Positions 1 through 10,900 are shown, counted from the first letter of the stretch. The stretch: 64,000 nucleotides of DNA from Hyperoodon ampullatus (GCA_949752795.1 OX457075.1:8608001-8672000); one strand, 5' to 3'. Numbers and translations are program-made. Notes: a model not told the origin generated them from the sequence alone.

Positions 1-887
1 CAAGGAGACAAGCAGGAGCATAGAGCAAGGGAAGGAGGGCTGGAAAGAGAGGTCATGGACATGAATTCCCCTTCACTAAATGGGTGTGTGACTTCATGTC
101 TTTGAGAAGTCCTTTCCTTATGTAATGTGGCATGGATTTGGGGGAGATAGAGCTACGATGAGGCAGTTGAAAATATAATCTCTTGCAACCCTTAAAGCTG
201 TAATAGTGATGGTGCTCTTATATAATGTCTTCAATGTTGCTTGCTCAAGAATGTGAACATTTGGGTTTCAGAAGGTCAATAAGAACAGAATATTGCAATT
301 GGGAATAACTCGAGAGAGGACAATTGGATTGATTACAGCTTTTATTTCTGCAGTTGGTTAAAGTCTGGTGCTAATTGAGGTCAACGATGTGGGTTCAGTT
401 CCTCTAAGGGCCAGATGGCTTTGCTTAGTTTTGGGGCAAGAGGCTGCTACACAGGGCTCCCACTAGCCACCTCACTAATGTGTATCATTGGTCCCAGAAG
501 AGAAGAAAATAAAATCAGAGTCCACGCCATATGTGAACAAACAGGTCAACATCATTATAGAGTTCAGCATTTACAGAATCTCAGGGTTGAATGGAATTGT
601 GTGACCTTCACAAAGTAGAAATGAGTATCACTATTATTATGATATTTAAAAACATAGTACTTTCCATTGTTAACCCTTGGGTTTCCTTTCTCTGAATGGG
701 AAATTTCTTAGGTTGGGATGACACATCAATTAGGAGTTGATGAGAAAAACAGAATCACAGGGACTGATATGAAGTAGGCAGTTGATTCTAAGAGTTTGCC
801 CTGATGCAGTTGAGGGAGCTGGTTAAAGAGTCCATGTAAGGCAGTTATTTCTACATTTGCAGCTGGGCCTGAAGTCAGCAGGGTTGA
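1..887. other. Single-copy non-coding DNA, nothing recognised
   Basis: No repeat family, RNA gene or credible coding frame was recognised. The single open frame of 67 codons near 415 has no domain and looks like chance. Base composition is ordinary for mammalian intergenic or intronic DNA. Confidence 0.5.
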
Positions 888-1244
888 CAGCTGGGAAGGA
901 GAGATAATGCAAAGTGGGGAGAGCGGGATGAACAGGACCTACTCACAAGGCAAGCTGCATCCTCTGAGGACAAAGTGGAACTTGCATTGGCCTCTCACCA
1001 CCTCCGGGTCACTGATGCAAGTGAACTGCTGCAGAAAGAGCTGGTGTCCTCCTCCACAGAGCTGCACATAAACCTGGCCAGGATTTGGAACAATTGAAGG
1101 AGGAGGTCTGGCAGGTGCTAGAGAAGCTGGGGGCTCAGCCACTGTCACAAACCAACAAGGTGAGCCAGCAGCTCAGCAGCAACATACAAGGACCGCACCC
1201 TGCACCTGGCGCCCCGCACCAACCTTGAGAGTGTAAAGAAGTAG
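888..1244 (+). pseudogene. Possible frameshifted coiled-coil pseudogene fragment
   Basis: Three plus-strand segments read like one continuous protein if two small frameshifts are allowed. The first frame runs from 888 to a stop at 1095-1097. It is rich in Glu, Leu, Lys and Gln, and includes SELLQKELVSSSTELHINLA. The second frame picks up near 1085 with LEQLKEEVWQVLEKLG and runs to about 1180. Near 1185 the first frame resumes and ends at TAG 1242-1244. Composition and spacing suggest a coiled coil. No introns are evident across about 355 bases, which fits a processed copy, but no poly(A) tract or target duplication was found. I could not name the parent gene. A chance run of biased composition is the main alternative. 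Confidence 0.33.
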
Positions 1245-1403
1245 TTGTTTCTCCAAGCCTGCCTTCTTCTAAATCTTGCGCAAAATGTCACTTGAGACAG
1301 TCTCTTGCTTCAAAAACAATAATTTTGTTATTTTCTCCCAAGCGTCTGGATGTTGAATCTGGGGCAGATGGGTAACTGTTGTCTTCTTTTGATTAGTATA
1401 AAA

Positions 1404-1622
1404 CAGAGATCAGCCGACTATAGACTGTGGGGTCAATATGGACCACTGCTTATTTTTGTAAAAAATATTTTCTTGGAATACAGCCACTTCCACGTATTGC
1501 TGATAGTGCCTTCCCACTACAATGGCAGAGTTGGGTACTTACAACAGAGACGATGCAGCCTGCAAAGCCTAAAATATTTACTATCTCTTTGTTTACAGAC
1601 AGAGTTTGCTGCCCCCTGGTAT
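1404..1622. mobile_element. Ancient hAT-type DNA transposon fragment
   Basis: The order of phrases matches a common mammalian non-autonomous DNA transposon: a stretch like 'tttttgtaaa...ttttcttggaatacagcca', then 'ctacaatggcagagttg', then 'cctgcaaagcctaaaatatt' and finally 'gtttgctgccccctgg'. I know this as a hAT-Charlie-like repeat but cannot give the subfamily. It is clearly degraded, so it predates the SINEs here. Confidence 0.6.
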
Positions 1623-1703
1623 AAAGCTACCTTAGGCTGTCCTCTTGACTGGTACAGTTCGAAACCATCTTCAGACAGCTCCCAACACCCCAATCTGGTG
1701 ATC

Positions 1704-1986
1704 AAAGATGGGCAACAAAACAACACTCCTTTACTCCACATATTTCCCGCATCAGACTGATTGCTTTGCCGCAATTCTGAAAATCTCATGTGGAGATTAA
1801 GGAAAGCCTCCAGAAAGCATGTAATAGAAGTGCCAATATACCACCAAAGATGGGCAACAAAACAACACTACTTACTCCAAATATTTCCTGGATCAGACTG
1901 ATTGTTTTGCCACAATTCTGAAAATCCCATGTGGAGATTAAGGAGAGCCTCCAGAAAGCATGTAATAGAAGTGCCAATATACCACC
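1704..1986. repeat. Tandem duplication, two 142/141-bp copies
   Basis: Copy 1 (1704-1845) and copy 2 (1846-1986) lie head to tail with no spacer. Both start with aaagatgggcaacaaaac and end with tgccaatataccacc. Alignment by eye gives about eight substitutions and one 1-base indel, roughly 93% identity. Copy 1 starts downstream of the hAT-like repeat. No known repeat family was recognised in the unit. Confidence 0.92.
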
Positions 1987-2888
1987 AGGGTTTACACATT
2001 GACATTAAAAGAAATTAATGTGATTCCATTAAACCAATTCATTAAGTTCACTTAGTGAACACAGGCTTGGAGAAACAATGCAGAAGAGGAAGTTGGTGTT
2101 GGATGTTCAGGACGTGAACCAGTCAGTTCAAATCTTATCAGTTCAGTCTGTGTTGGACACACTTCCCTGTGCCCTTAAAAAAAGATCAATGGATGCCTGA
2201 GCCTGGTGGCCAACTTATGAGAGAAGTGGATAGGAATACAATCTCAACTTCCCCGTGTCATCATTTTGCTAAGGACCAACCTTGTTAAGAAGACAGATTG
2301 CTTTCTCTCCCAGGGCATGCCTGCTACAACAATCAGTCCCGGAAGACTCAGAATTTTAAAAGAACACTTCCAGCTTAAATCAGAGCAGTTAAGTCAGGAT
2401 GTCTGCACCCAGTTGATAGCTGTATGCCCATGTATTTGACAGGTGACTCTTGACTCCATCAAGTTTGTGTTGTAATTGAGGCTCCAACTCTCCGGGGGAT
2501 CTGGCTAGTTCAGCCAGGAAGTCAATGGCCACTCATTTTTTGCTTTTCTAATAAATCTCTGCCACCGGCATCTTCTTGGCTTTCTTCTTTTTTATCTTTT
2601 ATTATGGCTGCAGTGTGGTTCCTTATTTAGATGCTTGATTGTCTTTCTGTAAATGGAAAACTTTATTAATAAAACACAGGTGAAATCTCGGGAGTGTTTC
2701 CTCTTGGGAGGTGACTTTCAACTCAGTATGAAGCTAAAAACATGGTAAATAAAGGTTATTTCCCAAGGTCTCATGGGCTGGAAAGTGGGCAAAAATTAGA
2801 GCTAAGGAAAAGGTCTTGAGTTAACTATTGCAGAGGCTGTTTAGTGTGGTTGTACAGCTTATTAAGTACTCAAAGTCACTTTACAAGC
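1987..2888. other. Mostly unique DNA, possible LTR-like end near 2470-2600
   Basis: Nothing firm. Around 2550-2590 there is a 'ttctaataaatctctgcc' polyadenylation-like stretch followed by C/T-rich DNA. This resembles the R-U5 part of some endogenous retroviral LTRs, but neither LTR edge can be placed. No coding frame is supported. Confidence 0.35.
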
Positions 2889-2903
2889 AAGAATGAGTGT
2901 TCA

Positions 2904-3026
2904 CACAAGAGGGAGGAGACATGGGGATATATGTATATGTATAACTGATTCACTTTGTTATACAGCAGAAACTAACACACCATTGTAAAGCAATTATACT
3001 CCAATAAAGATGTTAAAAAAGAAAAA
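2904..3026 (+). mobile_element. LINE-1 3' end, 5'-truncated, with 15-bp target duplication
   Basis: This is 123 bases of the cetartiodactyl L1 3' terminus: 'gattcactttgttatacagc', 'caattatactccaataaaga' and an A-rich tail. The exact 15-base direct repeat aagaatgagtgttca flanks it at 2889-2903 and 3027-3041. That is the hallmark of target-primed reverse transcription. The element is almost completely 5'-truncated and carries no coding sequence. Confidence 0.95.
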
Positions 3027-3041
3027 AAGAATGAGTGTTCA

Positions 3042-4059
3042 TGCTCTTTGGTCTGTGAGGCTCTCTGTATTTTGAGGTTGCAATAATGATGCTACTTGTC
3101 CACGTTTTCCCAATCAGCCAGAACTCTCTGACCTTAATCCTTGCTCTTCATTCTTGTCGATGTCCGTTTTCAAGTGCTGTGATTCCCAGTCTTAGAAACA
3201 CAGTCGAAAAATGTGCAAAGCATATGAGAAGATCTGCATAGCTTGTAACAGTGGAAGCTCACGGTTTCCAAGGGAATGAAATGCCAGAAAGTCACTCAGC
3301 TTTCAAGAATGCAACACTTAATCTGAATAATCCAAAAGCCGTCTATTTAGCAATCTAATTATATTTCCTTAGGAGAAAACTGCAATAGCGTTTGTTTGCA
3401 TTTAATTGCCTGCCCTTAATATGTTTGTGTTGTACTCATTTCTGACTCTGTTTGCAATCTAAAGGTCCCTTGTAATATCTGACTTAGCTTTCCAGACGAA
3501 ACCAGAGGATTACAGTTGGATTCACACATAATAGGACAAGCAAGCTCTTATTTTGTGTATGTCAGAGCTGATGTCAGTTTCTAGAAACAATCACTTTTCT
3601 TAGACAGTTAGAGAGGAAAACTACATATTTAAATTGACTGTTTTGTTCTACTTATGTATTGAAGCATTGATAACACAGAGAAAATTCTATGCCTCTCTCT
3701 CTCTCTCTCTCATTATGTGCATTTTAATGGTGAGGATGGAGAATACCAAGAAAATGACTCATCTTTAGCCCTATGCAACAGAGCAATACCTGTTTAATGG
3801 TTAGATTCTGATGGGAGTCCCATTCCTTGAGAACCATGACAGTTCTCTTTATACTTAATTGGAAATGCCACATTTGCATATTGTTCCTGAGTGTTTTCAG
3901 AGATCTCGGAGGAGCTGGGTGAAGGTTGAGGCCAAAAGTTACTTCTGACTCTCAGGAAAATCATGCCACACTCTTGAATTCAAATCATCTTGCTGGTTTG
4001 TAGAAATATAGACACTGCTCTCAGTCCCAGCAAGTGTTTCTCTTCTGTCTTGTGCTCTA
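3042..4059. other. Unique DNA with a (CT)n microsatellite
   Basis: No gene or interspersed repeat was recognised. A short pure (CT)n run sits at 3693-3711. Confidence 0.5.
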
Positions 4060-4476
4060 GCATCGCAATGGAATTTCAGTCCTCACTCCAACTATTTCAT
4101 CTTTTCACCTGCTCTTCTTTGGCTTGGAATGTCCCCCAGGACTGCCCTCTTTCTCTCCTCTTCTCCAGCACAGAGATGCTGCTACCCCCAGACAGACAGA
4201 GGCAAACTTCCCTCATTGATAAAATCCTACTTGATAAAATCTTGCTCAAATAGCACCTCCCCTGGGAATTTGATCCCAATATCACTCCTGGCCCTGGAAC
4301 CATGACATTTTTGGCAACAACTTGTTTTGATATGTATAAATGCTGCAGTCCAATAGCCCTCGTTACACTGTGAGACCTTCCTGAGCAGGATCATATTTCT
4401 CCTTGTATCTCCAGCTTCTAAACACAAAGCAGAGCATATTGCAAATGTTCCATAATATCTGTTGAATGAATGAGTG
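4060..4476 (+). mobile_element. L2-type LINE 3' fragment
   Basis: A pyrimidine-rich stretch (4080-4180) is followed by 'cttcctgagcaggatcatat', 'tgtatctccagcttc' and an end like 'atctgttgaatgaatgag'. That order is typical of L2 3' ends, which finish in GAATGAATG-like repeats. It is strongly diverged. Confidence 0.65.
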
Positions 4477-4599
4477 GCTGGCAATATTCTGCTGTGCAGT
4501 GAAGAACTGGACTCTGCCACATTCGGAAAGGAGAACATTGCTCAAAGTTGGTTCATCTCCTTTTTAGATCCCATGGCTCTGGAAAGTAAAAAAGATACA

Positions 4600-5300
4600 C
4601 AGCACAAGTGTTTTCTTAGGATTGCTGTCTCTCTGCTTGCACTGCTCGCCTGTTCTTCTACGCTGTCTACTTTATCCATTAGAGCCCTCAGCATAGTAAT
4701 CATAGTTGTTTTAAATTCCTGGCCTGATGATTCCAGCGTCTCTTCTATGTCTGGTTCTAACGTTTGTTCTGTCTCTTCAAGTTGTGGTTTTTGCCTTTTG
4801 GGATGCCTTGTAATTTTTTTTTTTTTTTTGAGTGCTTGATATGATGTGCCAGGTAAATGAACTGCTGTAAATAGTGTGGTAGTGAGGTACGGGAGAGAGG
4901 GAGCATTCTGTAATCCTATGATTAGGTCTCAGTCTTTAAGTGAGTCTGTGCCTCCGGACTGTGAACTTCACAAGTGTTGCTCAGGTTTTTGTTCTCCCCC
5001 CTTGTGTGGGAAAGGTTGGTTAGAGTGAGTTGGTGTTGGGTATTTCCTTTCTCCCATGTGGAAGGCTAGAATAGGGTGGCATTGGTGGAATGTGCAACCA
5101 CTCAGCAGGGAGGTCATAGGTGTCTGAAGCCTAGAACAAGTAGGTCGATGCTACAGGTCACTTGCTCCCATGACTGAGATTCTGTGCTGCTGGGACCCCT
5201 GGAAGGCTGGCAGCCTTCACTCCTATGGTGCTGCTCAGAGGTTCAACAGGAATTCATAAGAAAGGCATCGGGAACGCAGAGGGGCTTTTGATTTTTCCAC
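4600..5300 (+). mobile_element. Ancient L1 fragment (old mammalian subfamily)
   Basis: Phrases such as 'gggatgccttgtaatttt', 'gatatgatgtgccaggtaaa', 'ttctgtaatcctatgattag' and 'actgtgaacttcacaagtg' follow the order I recall from an old L1 subfamily. A T-run at 4817-4832 interrupts it. Subfamily and exact edges are uncertain. Confidence 0.5.
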
Positions 5301-6300
5301 CCTGACTGCTAGATTTGCCAACTTAGAGCCTTCTCTTTGAAGGTTGTACAATAAATTCCAGATGATTGTTTTCTGTGTTAAAGATCAGTCTATTTGTGCT
5401 GGAAATCTACCTCATTCACGGGGGTCTCTTTTGTCTATTACAGTATTAGGAAATCTTGAACACAAGCTGTCAGAGTCCTGGGAAGTTCCAGAGAGCTTGT
5501 CTGGAGTTGCTGATTAGAGGTAGTGTTAAGAGAAGTACATGAAGCCAGTAGGACTGGGAAAATGTTCAACCCTCTGGCATTATCTTCATGCCTTTTCAAA
5601 GAGCTGGTGAACTCTCCTAGCATTTGTTCAGTCAATCTGTGTTGTCCAAAAATCACCATCTTCTCCACTTAGAGACAAAGGCGTCTCCCTTTATAGCTTC
5701 CTCTGACAATTTTCTGTCAGACATTTGCAAAGCTCGTCAGACACGCAGACAGGAGCCTTTTGATAGAACAAGGGTGACATTTCAAAGAAATAAGGATGAT
5801 AGGACGCCTAACAGCACACTCCAGAAATAAGCACCTTTGAAAAGGTACCATGGAAACTCCTGAGCATCAGCCTGGTATTTTACCATGTAGTGCTATCTGC
5901 TGAGCCCTTTCATGTAACTCAACATGAGTTAAATTATGTAGAAGTTGCAAATGCCAAATCGCAGAAAGGTGAATTTCAAATTCTTATTTTACAGCTCCAA
6001 ATTAGTGTGGACACTTCCCATCAAGGAGGACATTTGTTTCACTTGAGTTCTTGGCACAAATATTGCTCTTCTATGAACAAACTGCAGTTGGAAAAATGAT
6101 GCTTCCCACAGGCAGAAGGAAGGGATTGCTTTTACATTCTCGATAACTAAATGAATATGTATTTTTGATGGCCGCTTTAGAAATGCCTTGCTTACAGGGT
6201 GTTAGGAACTATAGTTACCACTAGTTGAAACTAGGCTTTAAGTACCCAGAAATAGCTGGCCCTTTCCATAATACAGAATTGCGTAGGAGAGTAAGATGCT
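5301..6300. other. Unique DNA, nothing recognised
   Basis: Only short chance frames are present. No repeat family, RNA gene or splice-bounded exon stands out. Confidence 0.45.
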
Positions 6301-6392
6301 GTTAGTGGCTAGATTGCCAGTTTGAGAGGTATGCAGTGGCGTGATTGAACTAGATGAGGGCAGAGCCAACCCTTTGGCTGTTTTCTTCTCAC

Positions 6393-6724
6393 TGGAGTGT
6401 CATTCTCATAGATGGGCTCCCACACGGCGTCGGCATATGCGTTCTGAAGGGTCTTGGTTGCCGAAGCAGTGTTATACCTACTTCCTGCCTGACTTGAATT
6501 CACACACACAGTGAGCAGATCCTACCTTGTTCATCTCTTCTCCATGAAAGGTTGGAAGTTTTTTGATTTCCGTCCTGGGTTGAATCAAACACATAATCTT
6601 CGGAAATTTCTCAACTTCCCCAAGATTCAGTTCTTTGACCAACAAAGTGGGGGAAAGTGAATTAATCCACACGTCCCACCACGTAACTCCTCTGATCCCA
6701 TATCTGCCCCTTTCAGAGTTAAAG
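6393..6724 (-). other. Two exon-like open segments, unproven
   Basis: Read on the minus strand, 6724-6526 is open and ends with AACAAG at a GTAGGA donor-like site. Its start follows a TTACAG acceptor-like site. A second open segment, about 6478-6393, contains NAYADAVWEPIYENDTP and ends at a GTGAGA donor-like site. It holds several CpGs (within 6424-6441) that are unusual in this AT-rich background. The gap between the two is under 50 bases, too short for a normal intron, and the frames differ. They cannot both be exons of one transcript as they stand. I recognise no protein. Chance remains likely. Confidence 0.15.
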
Positions 6725-6784
6725 CTGTAAGTCTGATAACTGTCCACAAGGCCTTGCAGGTTTAAATCGCCCAACTTAAAACTG

Positions 6785-6893
6785 TGATGAATTAGGAGAT
6801 TGGGACTGACATATATACATTAATATGTATAAAATGGATAACTAATAAGAACCAGCTGTATAAAAAAATAAATAAAATAAAATTCAAAAACAA
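6785..6893 (+). mobile_element. LINE-1 3' end, short
   Basis: The piece reads 'gatgaattaggagattggga', then 'tatgtataaaatggataact', 'aagaaccagctgtataaaaa' and an A/T-rich tail. It matches the 3' end of an artiodactyl-type L1 subfamily different from the one at 2904. I could not define a target duplication, so edges are approximate. Confidence 0.8.
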
Positions 6894-6904
6894 AAATGCT
6901 GCAG

Positions 6905-7143
6905 CTCCTCCTCCTTCCATGCTCTTTCCCTCCACGTTCCTTGATTTATTTTTCTCCATACTTATACATCTGACACAGTATGTACTGTACATTTTGCTTA
7001 TTTACCTACATACACACCTACATACAGATATGAAACAAAAACAAGAGCACAAGGATTCTGACTTTATCGTTAACTGTTGTATCTCTGGGCCGAGAATAGT
7101 GCTTGGCACACAGTAGATGCTCCATAAATATTTCTGAATGAAT
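6905..7143 (+). mobile_element. L2 3' end
   Basis: A pyrimidine-rich start is followed by 'gtgcttggcacacagtagat', 'gctccataaatatttctgaa' and 'tgaatat'. This is the familiar L2 3'-terminal arrangement, with the direction set by the terminal GAATGAAT-like end. Confidence 0.75.
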
Positions 7144-7189
7144 ATACAGTCAACATTTTTATGGGGTTTAGAGGTTTCTTATTTAATTC

Positions 7190-7400
7190 TTACTCTACAA
7201 GGGAAAGATCCTTTTAATCCCTATTTTACAGATGATAAAAAATTGAATCCCTGTTTTATAGATGAAGAAAATGAGATGTAAAAGCATCTATATGTGTAGG
7301 GCTTAAGGCCCCACACCTGATATGCAGTCAGCTAGGATATACCCTTGATCTCTTTTGAATCCAGTTCCATTTTCTTTTTGTTACACTATTCTGCATCTTT
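7190..7400 (+). mobile_element. Degraded MIR SINE
   Basis: A diverged version of the MIR core order is visible: 'ctattttacagatgataaa', then 'gatgaagaaaatgagatg', then a gene-list-like tail. The core has been disturbed by what looks like a local duplication of the 'cctnttttacagatga' motif near 7222 and 7250. Confidence 0.55.
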
Positions 7401-7889
7401 CTACCTCAAAAGACTGCTGTGAGAATTTAATTTAAAATTATCTGAAGTCTTTAAGAACGGCAATGTCCCATTTTAATGAAAGGCGTACTAAGCATGATTT
7501 TTGTATCTTTGTTCTTTGATGAGAACACAAGCCAGGGCTGCTCATTAGAACCCATTTATTTTTCCTCCACACAGATTTTTGACAAGCATTGGCTCAAATA
7601 TACCCTACATGTCCACTGACTCACTGGGAGGAGCAAACCCAAAATGCTATGGAATGAGAGAAGGGAGAAGATTCTGGTGGATGGGAAGAGAAGATGAGGA
7701 GCCATATGACAATAAAGGTGGTATCTTCCTTTTTTTTTTTCTTCAAGCAGTACCAATTGTCATCTTCAATGGCTTCCATCATCTTAGTTGCATCGGCCCC
7801 TGGGTTCATTATGTATCACTCCCCGAGTATCAGTGAGAGCAAGGATGCACCATGGTACCCAAAAATGCCTATGGAGGGAATCAGAGCTA
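7401..7889. other. Unique DNA, nothing recognised
   Basis: No family was recognised. A T-run at 7731-7740 is the only simple sequence. Overlapping open frames here are short and domain-free. Confidence 0.45.
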
Positions 7890-8162
7890 CCTAGTGACCG
7901 CCTAGCAACCACCATTCTACTTCCTTTCTTTCTTTTAAAATATCCCCTTTTCTGCTATACCCTAGCCACTGATAACCACTATTCTACTCTCTATTACTAT
8001 GAATTTGGCTTTTAAAAATTTGACACATAAGTGAAACCATACAATATTTGTGTTTCTGTGTCTGGCTTATTTCACTCAGCATAACGTCCTCCAGGTTCAT
8101 CCATGTTGTCACAAATGGAAGGATTTTCTTCGTTTTTTGAAAGCTGAATAATATCCCATTGC

Positions 8163-8198
<36 letters not shown>

Positions 8199-8244
8199 AT
8201 ATATATATATATATATGTATATATATGTATGTATATATATGTAT
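8163..8244. repeat. (TA)n / (TATG)n microsatellite
   Basis: Long alternating TA interspersed with TACACACATA and TATG units. It probably expanded from the 'cattgtatatat' stretch that is normally present at this point of L1 ORF2. Confidence 0.95.
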
Positions 8245-8281
8245 GGAGTCAGCCAAAAAGTTCGTTTGGGTTTTTCCGTAA
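8245..8281 (+). mobile_element. Isolated mariner-type inverted-repeat end
   Basis: The 37 bases contain 'agccaaaaagttcgtttggg' followed by 'tttttccgtaa'. This is the terminal repeat I recall for the cetartiodactyl mariner family. Only one end is present: no transposase and no partner terminus is visible nearby. It lies between AT-rich microsatellite tracts, consistent with the TA target preference of mariners. Confidence 0.6.
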
Positions 8282-8331
8282 ATATAAATATAAATATATA
8301 TGTATATACACACACACACATACACACAGTC
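8282..8331. repeat. AT-rich and (CA)n simple repeat
   Basis: TAAATA units pass into TATATGTATATA and then CACACACACACATACACACA, ending where L1 similarity resumes. Confidence 0.9.
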
Positions 8332-8560
8332 ACTAATCTACCAATGGATACTTAGATTGTTTCCATATATTGGCTACCGTGAATAATGTTGAAGAGAACA
8401 TGGGGGTGCAAATATCTCTTCAAGATAGTGATTTTATTTTCTTTGGATACATACCTAGAAGTAGGATTGCCAAATCATAGGGTAGCTCTATATTTAATTT
8501 TTTGAGGAAACTACATACTGTTTTCCACAGTGGTTGCACCAATTTACAGGTAAATGATTG

Positions 8561-8912
8561 AATGAGTAAATAAATGAATGAATAAGTGATTAAAATATGA
8601 AAGTCATGTTTTAAGCAAATACAGTTTTCTAAATTCCTTAAACTTTATGACTCATTGGAAAGACCTCTCTATGTAAAATCTGAGTCCTTGCAAACCTCTA
8701 AGTAAAGCATTTTCAAATGACTGAAGGGATTCTATATTAAATTTTGAAAATTGGAAAACTAAGAATACTTTTGTAAAAAAAAATCAATAAATAATTAACA
8801 GAGTTGGGGCACCTTAATCAGCTTTTATATATTTGGATTTTCATGTATTGGGTTTACTCAAAGTTAAATTAATACGCATGTGATTCAAGATCCCATATCT
8901 TTTTTTTGTTAG
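8561..8912. other. AT-rich unique DNA
   Basis: There is a small GAAT/AAAT-like run at 8551-8590. The last 20 bases form a T-rich tract ending in TTAG, which serves as the acceptor-like side of the candidate exon at 8913. Nothing else was recognised. Confidence 0.4.
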
Positions 8913-9027
8913 TTTGGAAGTTCAGGTTTACAAAGAAGGACCATATTTCCCTGTAAACATCCAGGAAGTGAAAGCTGCCGATCTAACTAAAATATTCAGG
9001 GAGGAAAACAGCCAAAATGTCACATGG
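8913..9027 (+). other. Candidate coding exon (115 bp), unidentified
   Basis: A polypyrimidine tract with TTAG (8899-8912) precedes the segment and TGG|GTGAGG follows it at 9027/9028. Both fit splice consensus. The phase entered with one leading base is open across the segment; the frame is open from 8884 to about 9078. It encodes a balanced, protein-like peptide that includes VYKEGPYFPVNIQEVKAADL and a possible N-glycosylation site, NVT, near the end. I cannot match it to a known family. The open length alone could arise by chance. The argument rests on splice signals plus composition. No companion exon was found on the same strand. Confidence 0.25.
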
Positions 9028-9789
9028 GTGAGGAATAACTTTCAATGTCCTATCAAAGGACGTTTTCAAGTTATGTATTGATCCCAACACAAGGAAAATA
9101 TGCCTAGAAACTTAATTTGACATTTACAATCAATAGCACTCAGATGTCACCGGAGCAGAGGGTGGAAAAAAAGATGACTTTAAAATTGCAGTCATAAATT
9201 TATAATTACAATAATGAAGAGAAGTAATTTATTGAATTAATGTTTCCAGAGCCTAAAGAAAATCAGCCTACTGTGGCACACTGCTGAAGGAATGGGGAGA
9301 CAGGCTCTTGGTTTCTCTAGACTAGTCTTCATTAACTCATCTATGCCTTCCTCCTTACCCCATTATTTGGGCTTTGTGCTTCACTTTCTGAAGTGTGGTC
9401 ATTTTTTCCCTCAACAAACTAACTACTGCACACTAAGCTAGTACGAAGATTGAGCCATTAAAAGACTCAACTGTGATAAGAGTGAACCTTTGCCTATGCT
9501 CATTATCCCATCTTTGTCCAACAGTCTGAAAGGATATGCACATTCTATGTTGGTGGAGGAACGCTTTGGTGGAGGAATAAAAAGCATTGTACACAGTAGG
9601 TGCGTAAGAATATGTACTGAGTGAATGAATCATCCAGGAGTAACTGGCATCAGAAGCGTCTACTGGGAATGACAAATATATTTTAAAAACAGAAGGACTC
9701 TGTACTGGTTCTACTGTGATCATAAATACTCTGGGGGCTTCTTTCTCAACTTGATGAGTTCTTCCTTTTCTCCTGGACACACTTCCCTT
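9028..9789. other. Unique DNA; possible L2/MIR 3' remnant at 9580-9635
   Basis: Most of it is unrecognised. At 9588-9630 'gtacacagtaggtgcgtaag' followed by 'tgagtgaatgaatc' resembles the extreme 3' end of L2 or MIR. The minus-strand frame of 115 codons here has no domain. Confidence 0.4.
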
Positions 9790-10900
9790 TTTTTCCTACA
9801 CCATTCCTTTGATGACTTATCTGGTCTCAGAGCTTTAAATGCCATCCTCTTGCTGATGTGCAAAGTTACATCTCTGGCCGTGAACTCTACTTCCAATTTT
9901 TAATGCTTCTTTCCTCTTGGCTACCTATAACACATATAGTTTGATGCTGAGTAAGCACTTCACACTTGACATGCCTCCAATAAAAGTTTGTGATGTCCCT
10001 TTCTCCAAAGATGCTCCTCTCCCAGTCTTCTTTATCTCAGCTGGTGGCCACTTCATCCTTAAGGCAGAATCATCCTTGACTCCTCTTTTATCGTAACTTT
10101 CATGCAATAGAGAGCAAATCCTTGCCATCAAATATATACAGAATCTGGCTAACACTCACTGTTTCCTCTTTATTCCCTACCTGAAACCATCATCTTCCAC
10201 TGTGTTACTGCAATGGCTTCCTTATGGGTCCCCCTGCTTCTGCCCCTCCCAATACCCAATCCTCACCCGCACTCTATTCTCAGTGCAGCAGGTACAGCTG
10301 TCTTTTCAGAACCCAGGCAGGACCATGTCCTTTCCTCCCTCTAAACTCTGTGATGTACCCCATCTCACTCAGCATAAAAGCCAAACATGACAATGGCTGT
10401 AGGGGCCCAGGTGAGCTGGCTTGCCTGCAACCTTACTCATCTCACCACCTTCACCTCTCCTCCCTGGTCATTCTATTCTGGCCACACTAGTCTCCTTGAT
10501 GCTTCTTGAACACACCAAACACATTCTCACCTTGAGATGTTTGACGGTGCTGTGTCCTCCGCCAGGCATTCTCTCCTTACAGATAACATGATTGGCCTTT
10601 GAACAACATGGGTTTGAATTGCACAATTCCACTTATGCAGAACCGTGGATATGGAGGGCCAACTGCAACATTATATGACGATTTTTGACTGCATGGGCAT
10701 TGGCACCCCTGTGTTGTTCAAGGATCAACAATAATTTGGCTTCATTGCTTGGCTTTCAGCTCATGTGCCATTAACTCAGTAATGCCTGGACTGACAACCT
10801 GACGTGAAATGACAGTTCCCACTCCCCCTGCCGCCTCGGTATCCTTATCCTTACTCTTGGCTTTCTGTTTCTCCATAGCTTTGATCACCATCTGACTTAT

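Larger units (their letters stand above)
7890..8560 (-). mobile_element. Old LINE-1 ORF2 3' region, reverse orientation
   Basis: Read in reverse complement, this is the end of an L1 ORF2. It includes 'cataagtgaaaccatacaat', 'cactcagcataacgtcctcc', 'ggttcatccatgttgtcaca', 'ctaccaatggatacttagat' and 'gtggttgcaccaatttac'. Frames are broken. The copy is split at about 8163-8330 by AT/CA simple repeats that contain a mariner terminus. It is older than the L1 at 11953. Confidence 0.88.

Noticed and set aside
7984..8333. Two minus-strand frames rich in Tyr and Ile
   Set aside because: They translate the TA/CA microsatellite within an old L1.
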